From CAZRUM01 sp964603435 (GTDB taxonomy: Bacteria; Patescibacteriota; Patescibacteriia; Magasanikbacterales; UBA922), in NCBI GenBank assembly GCA_964603435.1, contig CAZRUM010000020.1, positions 1-15,625 on the forward strand: 15,625 nucleotides of DNA, given 5' to 3'. The notes below the pieces were generated by a model, which was not told the origin of the DNA, searched no databases, and saw only the letters and a program-made list of their open reading frames with translations. Positions 1 to 6,621 of this stretch are shown piece by piece; position 1 is the stretch's first letter; each line of letters starts with the position of its first letter. Both the position numbers and the translations under genes were made by a program.

Positions 1-2267
1 AATCTGGTAGTTATAAGGTAGAAGATGATTATTTGCGGGCTGGTTCTCGTCAGGAAGCCTATCGTTGTGATATTACTTATGGTACAAATAATGAATTTGG
101 TTTTGATTATCTTCGTGACAATATGGTGCAGAGTTCAAAAGAAATGGTAATGAGACCAGGCGAAGAAATGCACTATGCGATTATTGATGAAGTTGACTCT
201 ATTTTGATTGATGAGGCTAGAACCCCTCTTATTATTTCAGCTCCAGCTCAGGAAGCAGCTGACCAATATTATCAATTTGCCAAACTTGTTCTTGGTTTGA
301 AAGAAGCCAAGACTGATACAGAAGGCAATATTTTGGAAGATGGTGATTATAATCTAGATGAAAAGATGCGTAGTGCAACTTTGACTGAGTCAGGTATTGC
401 TAGATTTGAAAAGGCTCTTGGTGTAGAAAATATTTATGCTGAGGGTGGTATTAGACTAGTTCATCATATAGAACAAGCGTTAAAAGCCGAAGTACTTTTT
501 AAGCGTGATAAAGATTATATTGTGGAAAGTAATGAAGTTGTAATTATTGACGAATTTACTGGACGTAAAATGCCAGGTCGTCGTTATTCCGAAGGTTTGC
601 ATCAGGCGATTGAAGCCAAAGAAAATGTATCAATTCAACGCGAGAGTCAGACTTTGGCGACTGTTACGTTCCAAAATCTTTTTCGTATGTATGACAAGCT
701 GTCTGGTATGACAGGTACGGCTGCTACTGAGGCCGAAGAATTTGGTAAGATTTATGGTTTGGAAATTGTTATTATTCCAACCAATAGACCAGACGTTAGA
801 CTAGATCATTCAGATCGTATTTATAAAAATGAAGTAGGTAAAGATAAAGCGATTTTGGAAAAAATTCAAGAATGCCAAACTAAAGGTCAACCTATTTTGG
901 TTGGTACAATTTCAGTGGATAAAAATGAGGAATTAAGTGAATACTTAATTCGTAATGGTGTAAAACATGAAATTTTAAATGCCAAAAATCATGAACGTGA
1001 AGGTGAAATTGTGGCTCAAGCCGGTAGGGCAGGGGCTGTGACCCTAGCTACAAATATGGCCGGTCGTGGTGTAGATATCAAGTTGGGTGGTATGCCAATT
1101 GAATCTGAGGCAGAAAAGAAAGTAAAAGAATTGGGCGGTTTGTTTGTGCTCGGTACCGAGCGTCATGAGTCCCGTCGTATTGATAATCAACTTCGAGGTC
1201 GTAGTGCTCGTCAGGGAGATCCAGGTGAGACACAGTTTTTTGTCTCGACAGATGACGATTTAATGCGTATTTTTGCTGGTGACAGACTGAAAAATATAAT
1301 GACAACTTTGAAAGTACCAGATGACATGCCAATTGAACAAAAGATGATAACCAAGATGCTTGAAAATGCGCAGGAAAAAGTAGAAGGTCATCATTTTGAT
1401 ACACGTAAGCATTTACTTGAGTATGATGATGTTTTGAATAAGCATAGAGAAGTGATTTACAAAAAACGTCGTCAGGTTTTGGAATTATCCGAAGATATAA
1501 AATTGATTAAAGACGAAGTAGGGGAAAGCGATTTTACCAAAAAATATGACTCACTAAAGGCCATGATTTTGGATTTGATAGAACAAGAGCTTGAATTGGT
1601 TGTTTCTTTTCACACCAATACAGAGGATAAAAAAGATTGGAATATGAAAGAAGTTTATGAGACTGTTAAAACTGTTTTCCCACTTTCAAATGATGAAAGA
1701 GAAGATTTACTTCACTTCAACCGCAATGGCAATGGAAAACTAGGGGACGTGGAAGTCCGTGATAAGATTTTGACATTTTTACTTGAAAAAGCCAAGGCTG
1801 AGTATGAAAAAATAGAAGCAGGGGTAGATAGTCAGTCCGAAGGTGAAGAAGGTGGAAATATGATGAAGGCAATTGAAAAAAATATTTTATTGCGTTCTAT
1901 CGATAGTTTGTGGGTAGATCATTTGGTAGCGATTGATTATTTGCGTACTGGTATTGGTTTGCGTGGTTATGGTCAGCGTGATCCATTGGTAGAATACAAA
2001 CGTGAGACTTATGCTATGTTCAACGGGCTTTTGGCTGGGGTGCAAAAAGAAATTGTTTATTCTTTTTATAAAGTAGGTGTTGGTTTGCAACTGGCTCCTA
2101 GTATAATGTCTGGTGACAAATTAGTTTTGAAAGGTGCTCAAAAGTCAGCGCCAGAGTCTGTAAAACTAGAAGGCAAAACTCGTAATGATGAAGGAAATAA
2201 AGTTGGAAGAAATGATGCTTGTCCTTGTGGTAGTGGAAAGAAGTATAAGAGGTGTTGTGGGAAATAA
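1..2267 (+). CDS. secA: Preprotein translocase ATPase SecA, 5'-truncated by the window edge
   Basis: SecA is the cytoplasmic motor ATPase that pushes unfolded preproteins through SecYEG. The reading frame is open from base 3, so the gene starts upstream; an internal TTG at 33 is not the real start. About 165 N-terminal residues, including the Walker A loop, are missing by comparison with E. coli SecA. Visible landmarks in order are the ITYGTNNEFGFDYLRDNM block of nucleotide-binding domain 1, the Walker B region DEVDSILIDEAR, the TGRKMPGRRYSEGLHQAIEAKE segment, NBD2 with TNMAGRGVDIKLGG and RRIDNQLRGRSARQGDPG, the helical scaffold with LLEYDDVLN, and the two-helix-finger region with SIDSLWVDHL. 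The C-terminus ends in the zinc-binding SEC-C motif CPCGSGKKYKRCC, which in known SecA binds SecB or phospholipid. Identification is secure. The stop codon is followed after one base by the repeated GCATTGATTTAGAC leader and a terminator. Confidence 0.98.
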   Translation, partial: SGSYKVEDDYLRAGSRQEAYRCDITYGTNNEFGFDYLRDNMVQSSKEMVMRPGEEMHYAIIDEVDSILIDEARTPLIISAPAQEAADQYYQFAKLVLGLKEAKTDTEGNILEDGDYNLDEKMRSATLTESGIARFEKALGVENIYAEGGIRLVHHIEQALKAEVLFKRDKDYIVESNEVVIIDEFTGRKMPGRRYSEGLHQAIEAKENVSIQRESQTLATVTFQNLFRMYDKLSGMTGTAATEAEEFGKIYGLEIVIIPTNRPDVRLDHSDRIYKNEVGKDKAILEKIQECQTKGQPILVGTISVDKNEELSEYLIRNGVKHEILNAKNHEREGEIVAQAGRAGAVTLATNMAGRGVDIKLGGMPIESEAEKKVKELGGLFVLGTERHESRRIDNQLRGRSARQGDPGETQFFVSTDDDLMRIFAGDRLKNIMTTLKVPDDMPIEQKMITKMLENAQEKVEGHHFDTRKHLLEYDDVLNKHREVIYKKRRQVLELSEDIKLIKDEVGESDFTKKYDSLKAMILDLIEQELELVVSFHTNTEDKKDWNMKEVYETVKTVFPLSNDEREDLLHFNRNGNGKLGDVEVRDKILTFLLEKAKAEYEKIEAGVDSQSEGEEGGNMMKAIEKNILLRSIDSLWVDHLVAIDYLRTGIGLRGYGQRDPLVEYKRETYAMFNGLLAGVQKEIVYSFYKVGVGLQLAPSIMSGDKLVLKGAQKSAPESVKLEGKTRNDEGNKVGRNDACPCGSGKKYKRCCGK

Positions 2268-2268
2268 A

Positions 2269-2306
2269 GCATTGATTTAGACAAATTAAAACAGATTATA
2301 TAAAGT
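2269..2306 (+). repeat. Copy 1 of the stop-adjacent pre-terminator repeat (secA)
   Basis: GCATTGATTTAGAC at 2269-2282 begins one base after the secA stop and continues as AAATTAAAACAGATTATATAAAG up to the hairpin at 2307. It differs from the other three copies at one position of the 14-mer (G for A). The AAAACAGATTATA block is shared with the sod copy, and ACAGATTA also with the copy after the thioredoxin-CcdA gene. Confidence 0.8.
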
Positions 2307-2337
2307 AGAGACGCGATTTATCGCGTCTCTTTTTTTT
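2307..2337 (+). terminator. Intrinsic terminator of secA
   Basis: A perfect 10-bp stem, AGAGACGCGA (2307-2316) with TCGCGTCTCT (2321-2330), has a TTTA loop and is followed by a run of T to 2337. This is a textbook rho-independent terminator for the plus strand. Confidence 0.95.
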
Positions 2338-2345
2338 AAATAAAC

Positions 2346-2456
2346 AAAAACCCACCTACATTGTTCTCCTTCATCTATTTCTAATTTTTTAGAAACAAGG
2401 GAAGGGGCTGTAGGTGGTTTTTTTTTGAAGAAAGAGCAACGGTGTAGGTGGGTTTT
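2346..2456. terminator. Composite three-arm terminator between secA and the Cys-rich genes
   Basis: CCCACCTACA at 2351-2360 has two possible partners: TGTAGGTGG at 2409-2417, followed by nine T, and TGTAGGTGGG at 2443-2452, followed by four T. On the plus strand the first pairing gives a back-up terminator for secA. On the minus strand either upstream arm can pair with 2351-2360 and is followed by TTTTTGTTT, which would end the transcript of the two Cys-rich genes. The loop contains a small inner hairpin TTTCTA/TAGAAA (2378-2395 region) and CCTTC/GAAGG pairing. The base pairing is visible; the functional assignment is inferred. Confidence 0.7.
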
Positions 2457-2483
2457 GTAGTGGGGGTGAGATGGTGGGGTTCA

Positions 2484-2732
2484 TTACTTGTCGGCGAACT
2501 CATTTCTAATGTCGTCTCCTTGAGAGCATTTGAAACAAGGGGAATCGTATACTTTGAGTGCGGTGTCGTCGACGAAATGGATTAGACAGAAGGCTGTCGA
2601 TGTTTTTTCCTCCAGCCTTTCGCAGTAGAAGGTATCGCCACCGGGCTTTGCTGTGAGCCCAACACTGTTGACACCAGAGACGGTGTTTTCATTGCATACT
2701 GCGTATGATCTGCATCGGATGACTTGTACCAT
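2484..2732 (-). CDS. Cys-rich miniprotein A (82 aa), paralogue of its upstream neighbour
   Basis: I do not recognise this family. The 82-aa product has no signal peptide or membrane segment and carries six cysteines: C7, C13, C37, C49, C66 and C69. Residues 33-82 align without gaps to residues 56-105 of the neighbouring gene, with 28 of 50 positions identical by eye, including TFYC/SFYC, TA-CL, F-DD-A-KV, DSPC-KC-QG and IR--FA. That protein-level match, in tandem and in the same orientation, is the main argument that the gene is real. The paired cysteines and the C-terminal CxxC suggest a small metal-binding (zinc-ribbon-like) fold. Compared with its neighbour, the first CxxC is broken (CERL instead of CKNC), so this copy may be diverging. 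The gap to the upstream gene is 47 bases, so the two are likely co-transcribed. A purine tract AAGGGAAG lies before the ATG. The DNA is visibly richer in G and C than the flanking genes. Confidence 0.65.
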   Translation of the reverse strand: MVQVIRCRSYAVCNENTVSGVNSVGLTAKPGGDTFYCERLEEKTSTAFCLIHFVDDTALKVYDSPCFKCSQGDDIRNEFADK

Positions 2733-2779
2733 TTTTTTTCTTCCCTTTCAAAAAGAGCGAAATGTTCTTGTTGTGAAGA

Positions 2780-3097
2780 TCAGGAACAGGCGAAGTCAGC
2801 GCGGATACGCCCTCCTTGTTGGCATTTCCAGCAGGGCGAGTCAGGCACCTTGAAGGCGTTGTCGTCAGCGAAACGTTGAAGACAGATAGCTGTCAGGGTT
2901 TCTTCCTGACAGTTTTTGCAGTAGAAAGAATCTGTGCCAGCCCTCTCGTCTTGAGGAAGAAGACAAAATGCAGAGCCGTTAATGACGTCTGTGCTATCTT
3001 GACCATCTCCATCGACATTGTCTATCTTTGGTCTGGGCTCATGATTTTGGTGGCGAGGTCCGGTGAAAAATCTCGGCTGAGTGTTTGGTGCTGACAT
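2780..3097 (-). CDS. Cys-rich miniprotein B (105 aa), probable small zinc-binding protein
   Basis: Unrecognised family. The 105-aa product has a Pro/Asp/Asn-rich, probably disordered N-terminus (residues 1-40) and then a compact Cys-rich part with C45, C60, C63, C72, C89, C92 and C104. YCKNC (60-63) and PCWKC (89-92) are two CxxC knuckles of the kind that often bind one zinc together. The C-terminal 50 residues are closely similar to those of the downstream gene on the same strand, which points to tandem duplication. The start codon lies about 44 bases downstream of the start expected from a minus-strand promoter with perfect consensus hexamers at 3148-3175, so high expression is plausible. 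There is no signal peptide, so it is presumably cytoplasmic. Overlapping plus-strand frames exist but lack the paralogy and promoter support. Function unknown. Confidence 0.7.
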   Translation of the reverse strand: MSAPNTQPRFFTGPRHQNHEPRPKIDNVDGDGQDSTDVINGSAFCLLPQDERAGTDSFYCKNCQEETLTAICLQRFADDNAFKVPDSPCWKCQQGGRIRADFACS

Positions 3098-3147
3098 GTA
3101 CAGCCTAACCTTTCCAAGGAGTTAGAGCACTTCTTTTCGTCAATGTG

Positions 3148-3175
3148 ATTATACAGAAAAAATATTTTTTGTCAA
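3148..3175 (-). promoter_or_regulatory. Consensus sigma-70 promoter for the Cys-rich pair
   Basis: Read on the minus strand, TTGACA (3170-3175) and TATAAT (3148-3153) are both perfect consensus hexamers, separated by 16 bp of A/T-rich DNA. The expected start lies near 3141, giving a leader of about 44 nt before the ATG at 3097. It is the best -35/-10 match in the window. Confidence 0.8.
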
Positions 3176-3203
3176 GTTGTTGTTAACCTGTTAATTACTC
3201 TTC

Positions 3204-3232
3204 TTGACGGTTTTTATTGTATAGTGTAAAAT
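3204..3232 (+). promoter_or_regulatory. Promoter of secDF
   Basis: TTGACG (3204-3209), 17-bp spacer, TAAAAT (3227-3232). The predicted start is near 3239, only about nine bases before the secD ATG at 3248, so the transcript would be almost leaderless. No Shine-Dalgarno sequence is present. It is divergent from the promoter of the Cys-rich genes, with 28 bp between the two -35 boxes. Confidence 0.65.
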
Positions 3233-3247
3233 AGGTCTCACTGAAAT

Positions 3248-5293
3248 ATGGCTAAAAATCACATAAAATCTAATCTTCGCTCAAAGATACGTTGGGGCAT
3301 GGTAGGTATACTTGCGCTTTTAGTAGTAGCAGGTTTTTTTGATGCTCCAGGATACTTTAATAACGGTATTAATAAAGTAAACGAAGTTACACATCTTGGT
3401 TTACCAAATATTCCAGACAAAGAATTTCGTCTTGGGTTAGATCTACAAGGTGGAGCTCATCTGGTTTACCAAGCTGATATATCAAATATAGCTGGTGATG
3501 AACGTGGTATTGCAGTTGAAGGTGTGCGTGATGTAATCGAACGTCGTGTCAATGGTTTTGGTGTAAGTGAACCAGTAGTACAGACCAATAAAGTTGGTGA
3601 GGATTATCGTATTATTGTAGAGCTACCCGGTGTGACAGATGTCAATGAAGCTATCAATATGATTGGTGAGACTCCTATTTTGGAATTCAAAGAACAAAAT
3701 AATGAACCAGCTAGAGAATTGACTGTAGAAGAAAAACAAGATTTGGATAATTATAATAAAGAAGCCAAAACAAAAGCTAATGAAGTTTTACAAAAAATTA
3801 ATACTGGAAATGGTCTGGCTGAAGTGGTAAATGAATATAGTGAAGATAATTTAAGCAAGAACAATGCTGGTTACATGAATTTTATTGGTGTAAATTCACC
3901 TTATCCAGAACTTTATGAATGGGCCGAGAATAATACTGAGGGTACTACTAGTAATAATTTAGTAGAATCATACGAAGGTTATAATATTTTACAACGTGGT
4001 GGGCAAAGAGCAGGGGATAAAGAAGTAAAAGTGGCTCACATTTTGATTTGTTATCTTGGAGCTGACAGCTGCGAAAGTCCAGTTTACACAAAAAAAGAAG
4101 CTTTGGAAAAAGCTCAAGAGATTTATAATGAAGCCAATGCTGATAATTTTGCTCAGTTGGCTCATCAGTATTCTACTGATCCAGGTTCAAAAGATAATGG
4201 TGGTGAATATGATTTTTTTGGTACAGGTATGATGGTTCCAGAATTTGAAACAGCTAGTTTTGAAGCCCAAGTCGGTGAGATTGTTGGTCCTGTAGAGACT
4301 CAATTTGGTTATCATGTTATTTATAAAAAAGATGAACGTACTTCTACAGAATACGAATTGTCTCGAGTTTTAGTTCGTACCAAAAAAGAAATTGATATCT
4401 TACCTCCACAAGATCCTTGGAAATTGACAGAATTATCTGGTAAACAGCTAGATAGAGCCGAGGTGGTGAGCGATCAACAGACAGGTGCTGTCCAGGTTTC
4501 CTTGCAGTTTGATAGCGAAGGTAAAGATTTGTTTGCTGAGATTACTGGTAGAAATGTAGGACAACCTGTGGCTATTTTTCTAGATGGCGAGCCTATCTCT
4601 GTCCCAACTGTAAATGAACCAATTCGTGACGGTAGAGCAGTTATTACTGGTGGTTTTGATTTGGTAGAAGCTAGATTGCTTTCTCAAAGACTTAATGCTG
4701 GTGCATTACCTGTTCCAGTAGAACTTATTTCACAACAAAGCGTCGGGGCTACTCTAGGTGCAAAATCTTTAGAAACAAGTCTAAAAGCTGGTATCGCAGG
4801 TATCCTCATTGTTATGCTTTTCATGCTTCTGTATTATCGTCTGCCAGGATTTTTATCAGTAATTGCCCTGTCTCTTTATGTGGTGGTTTTATTAGCTTTA
4901 TTTAAATTGATTGGTGTAACACTTACTTTGGCTGGTATTGCTGGTATGATTTTGTCTATCGGTATGGCGGTTGATGCTAATGTCCTTATTTTTGAACGTA
5001 TAAAAGAAGAATTGCGTGAAGGTAAGAGTTTGAAAGCTGCTATTGAAGAAGGTTTCCTACGTGCTTGGACTTCAATTCGCGATGGCAATTTATCCACACT
5101 ACTTACTTGTGTACTGTTGATCTGGTTTGGTACTAGTTTTGTGCAAGGTTTTGCTATTACTTTGGCAATTGGTGTTTTGTTAAGTATGTTTTCTGCTATT
5201 ACTATTACTCGTCTTATGCTTAGGTTCGTAGAGCCTTGGTTTAGTGAATATGGTAACTGGTTATTTTTAGGTTATAAAAAGAGAGAAGAATAA
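3248..5293 (+). CDS. secD: Protein translocase subunit SecD with inserted parvulin-type prolyl isomerase domains
   Basis: SecD works with SecF in the membrane, using the proton gradient to pull translocating proteins outward. Residues 18-34 are TM1. The SecD hallmark GLDLQGGAHL is at 63-72. The first extracytoplasmic (P1) domain runs to about TPILEFKE (142-149), resumes near 372 and ends with LNAGALPVPVELI (482-494). Five further membrane segments follow, with the signature GMAVDANVLIFERIKEE (572-588). At 681 aa it exceeds the simple SecD length (about 400-450 aa in many bacteria) because about 220 residues are inserted in the P1 head. Residues 257-363 are a complete parvulin/PpiC domain: AHIL (H264), YSTDPGSKDNGGEYDFFGTG, MMVPEF (M329, F333) and QFGYHVI (H356). 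Residues 158-250 look like a second, decayed parvulin domain (KEAKTKANEVL, NEYSEDNLSKNNAGY, EGYNIL) lacking the first strand and both histidines. C268 and C275 may form a disulfide. secF starts one base after the stop. Confidence 0.95.
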   Translation: MAKNHIKSNLRSKIRWGMVGILALLVVAGFFDAPGYFNNGINKVNEVTHLGLPNIPDKEFRLGLDLQGGAHLVYQADISNIAGDERGIAVEGVRDVIERRVNGFGVSEPVVQTNKVGEDYRIIVELPGVTDVNEAINMIGETPILEFKEQNNEPARELTVEEKQDLDNYNKEAKTKANEVLQKINTGNGLAEVVNEYSEDNLSKNNAGYMNFIGVNSPYPELYEWAENNTEGTTSNNLVESYEGYNILQRGGQRAGDKEVKVAHILICYLGADSCESPVYTKKEALEKAQEIYNEANADNFAQLAHQYSTDPGSKDNGGEYDFFGTGMMVPEFETASFEAQVGEIVGPVETQFGYHVIYKKDERTSTEYELSRVLVRTKKEIDILPPQDPWKLTELSGKQLDRAEVVSDQQTGAVQVSLQFDSEGKDLFAEITGRNVGQPVAIFLDGEPISVPTVNEPIRDGRAVITGGFDLVEARLLSQRLNAGALPVPVELISQQSVGATLGAKSLETSLKAGIAGILIVMLFMLLYYRLPGFLSVIALSLYVVVLLALFKLIGVTLTLAGIAGMILSIGMAVDANVLIFERIKEELREGKSLKAAIEEGFLRAWTSIRDGNLSTLLTCVLLIWFGTSFVQGFAITLAIGVLLSMFSAITITRLMLRFVEPWFSEYGNWLFLGYKKREE

Positions 5294-5294
5294 T

Positions 5295-6293
5295 ATGATA
5301 AATATAATTAAATATAGAAAAATTCCTTTTACAATCTCTGCCATTTTGTTTGTGGTGAGTCTTATTTTAATTTTAACTATTGGTTTGAAACCTAGTATTG
5401 ATTTTACTGGTGGTTCACTTTTGGAAGTTAGTTTTACTGGTGAAAGACCTACTGTGACTGAAGTACAAACAAGTTTAGCAGAAATAGATTTTGATTTGGG
5501 AGAAGTGATAGTCCAACCATCAGAAGAGTCAAATATATTGCTACGCATGCGTTTTGTTTCTGAAGAAGAACATCAATTAGTTTTGGCTCAGATAAGAAAG
5601 AGTTTCGAAGTTTCTAATGACGAAAGTAATTTACTGGTTGAAGGAGAGGGTGATGTGATAGTTGAAGTTGAGACTGGTGATAATATTGAAAATTTTAATC
5701 AAAATAGAGTATTAGAAGAGAGAATTGAAACTATTGGTCCTGCAATTAGTTCGCATCTTCGTAGCAGGGCTATTTATGCTGTTATCGCGGTAGTTATTGC
5801 GATTGTTTTGTATGTTGCTTATGCTTTTCGTAAAGTTTCAAAACCGGTGCAATCATGGAAATATGGTTTGTCGGCTGTTGTTGCTCTTGTCCATGATGTG
5901 ACATTTACTATGGGTATATTTGTATTACTTGGTAAATATCTGAATGTAGAAGTTGGTATTCCGTTCGTTGTGGCTTTGCTTACTATTTTGGGTTATTCAG
6001 TCAACGATTCAATTGTGGTGTTTGATAGGGTTCGTGAAAATTTAATTAAACGTAGCGCCGAGAGATTTTCCGAAATGGTGAATATGGGTGTTAACCAGAC
6101 TTTAGTTAGATCATTTAATACTTCTCTGACAACTTTGATAGTTTTATTTGCTTTGTTCTTGTTTGGTGGTGAATCTATCAAATATTTTGCTTTGGCTTTG
6201 ATTGTCGGTATTCTTTCTGGTACCTATTCCTCTATATTTTTAGCTAGTCCTTTGTTAGTGGTTTGGGAGAGACTAAAGAAAAGAAAAGTTTAG
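5295..6293 (+). CDS. secF: Protein translocase subunit SecF
   Basis: SecF is the smaller half of the SecDF export-driving complex in the cytoplasmic membrane. TM1 is at residues 12-30, followed by the family signature IDFTGGSLLEV (35-45). An extracytoplasmic domain extends to about 155; it contains an acidic stretch (113-135) but no isomerase insertion like that of SecD. Five membrane segments follow, with HDV (D201) and the signature LGYSVNDSIVVFDRVREN (232-249), which correspond to conserved proton-path residues of the family. The length of 332 aa is normal to slightly long. The ATG is one base after the secD stop, so translation is probably coupled. No ribosome binding site is visible. A terminator follows 20 bases after the stop. 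Confidence 0.96.
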   Translation: MINIIKYRKIPFTISAILFVVSLILILTIGLKPSIDFTGGSLLEVSFTGERPTVTEVQTSLAEIDFDLGEVIVQPSEESNILLRMRFVSEEEHQLVLAQIRKSFEVSNDESNLLVEGEGDVIVEVETGDNIENFNQNRVLEERIETIGPAISSHLRSRAIYAVIAVVIAIVLYVAYAFRKVSKPVQSWKYGLSAVVALVHDVTFTMGIFVLLGKYLNVEVGIPFVVALLTILGYSVNDSIVVFDRVRENLIKRSAERFSEMVNMGVNQTLVRSFNTSLTTLIVLFALFLFGGESIKYFALALIVGILSGTYSSIFLASPLLVVWERLKKRKV

Positions 6294-6313
6294 TTTTACA
6301 CAAATATCCAGAG

Positions 6314-6333
6314 ACCCCCTATGGGGGTTTTTT
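6314..6333 (+). terminator. Intrinsic terminator of secDF
   Basis: CCCCC (6315-6319), loop TAT, GGGGG (6323-6327) and a T run to 6333, with an A-T pair extending the stem. Unlike the secA, rpoD, sod and thioredoxin-CcdA terminators, it is not preceded by the GCATTGATTTAAAC leader. Confidence 0.9.
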
Positions 6334-6339
6334 GTTTTG

Positions 6340-6348
6340 TGATATAAT
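6340..6348 (+). promoter_or_regulatory. Extended -10 promoter for the miniprotein/483-aa protein pair
   Basis: TGATATAAT at 6340-6348 is a perfect TGnTATAAT extended -10. A -35 at the usual distance would fall in the secDF terminator and shows no match, as is common for extended -10 promoters. The expected start near 6355 leaves an A/T-rich leader of about 95 nt in which I see no other structure. Confidence 0.55.
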
Positions 6349-6451
6349 GCAGTCAGTCAAGAGTAGAAAGTTTATAAAGTATATATTAAGTTTAAAATAT
6401 TATTTATTAGATTTTTCATTTTTGATTTTATGAACTTTTAACCTTTGTTTT

Positions 6452-6613
6452 ATGACAGACAAATTTATTCGTCATTTTATTTCTTTACTGGCAACCGTAA
6501 TAATTTTTTTGGCATGGTTTGCTGGGTACCGTTGTGGTATGAATGGCTGGTGGTGGGTTGGATTCGGTTCCCTTATAACCTATGGGGCAGTTTATGCTGC
6601 ACTTAAAGTTTAA
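6452..6613 (+). CDS. 53-aa membrane miniprotein (hypothetical)
   Basis: An ATG at 6452 opens a 53-codon frame ending in TAA at 6613, eight bases before the next gene. The product begins MTDKFIRHFISLL and is almost entirely hydrophobic after the basic start. Two membrane segments are likely, about residues 8-26 and 33-51, separated by a short YRCGMNGWWW turn with three consecutive tryptophans. The frame fills the gap between the 6340 promoter and the next gene and shares its direction. The hydrophobic-helix pattern with a basic N-terminus is what one expects of a real small membrane protein in A/T-rich DNA, although A/T-rich noncoding DNA can mimic it. The function is unknown; the position suggests a partner of the 483-aa membrane-anchored protein. 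Confidence 0.6.
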   Translation: MTDKFIRHFISLLATVIIFLAWFAGYRCGMNGWWWVGFGSLITYGAVYAALKV

Positions 6614-6621
6614 TAATTAAT

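Noticed and set aside
33..2267. TTG at 33 as the start of SecA
   Set aside because: The frame is open to the window edge and residues before it continue the protein; the missing N-terminus holds the Walker A motif, so the gene is truncated by the window.
2653..3094. Plus-strand frames at 2653-2853 and 2816-3094
   Set aside because: They lie opposite the two Cys-rich genes, show no family motif and have no promoter, while the minus-strand frames are paralogous to each other and follow a consensus promoter.
2338..3247. CRISPR array, tRNA or rRNA in the non-housekeeping stretches
   Set aside because: No regularly spaced repeats and no cloverleaf or rRNA-like sequence seen here or in the other intergenic regions.
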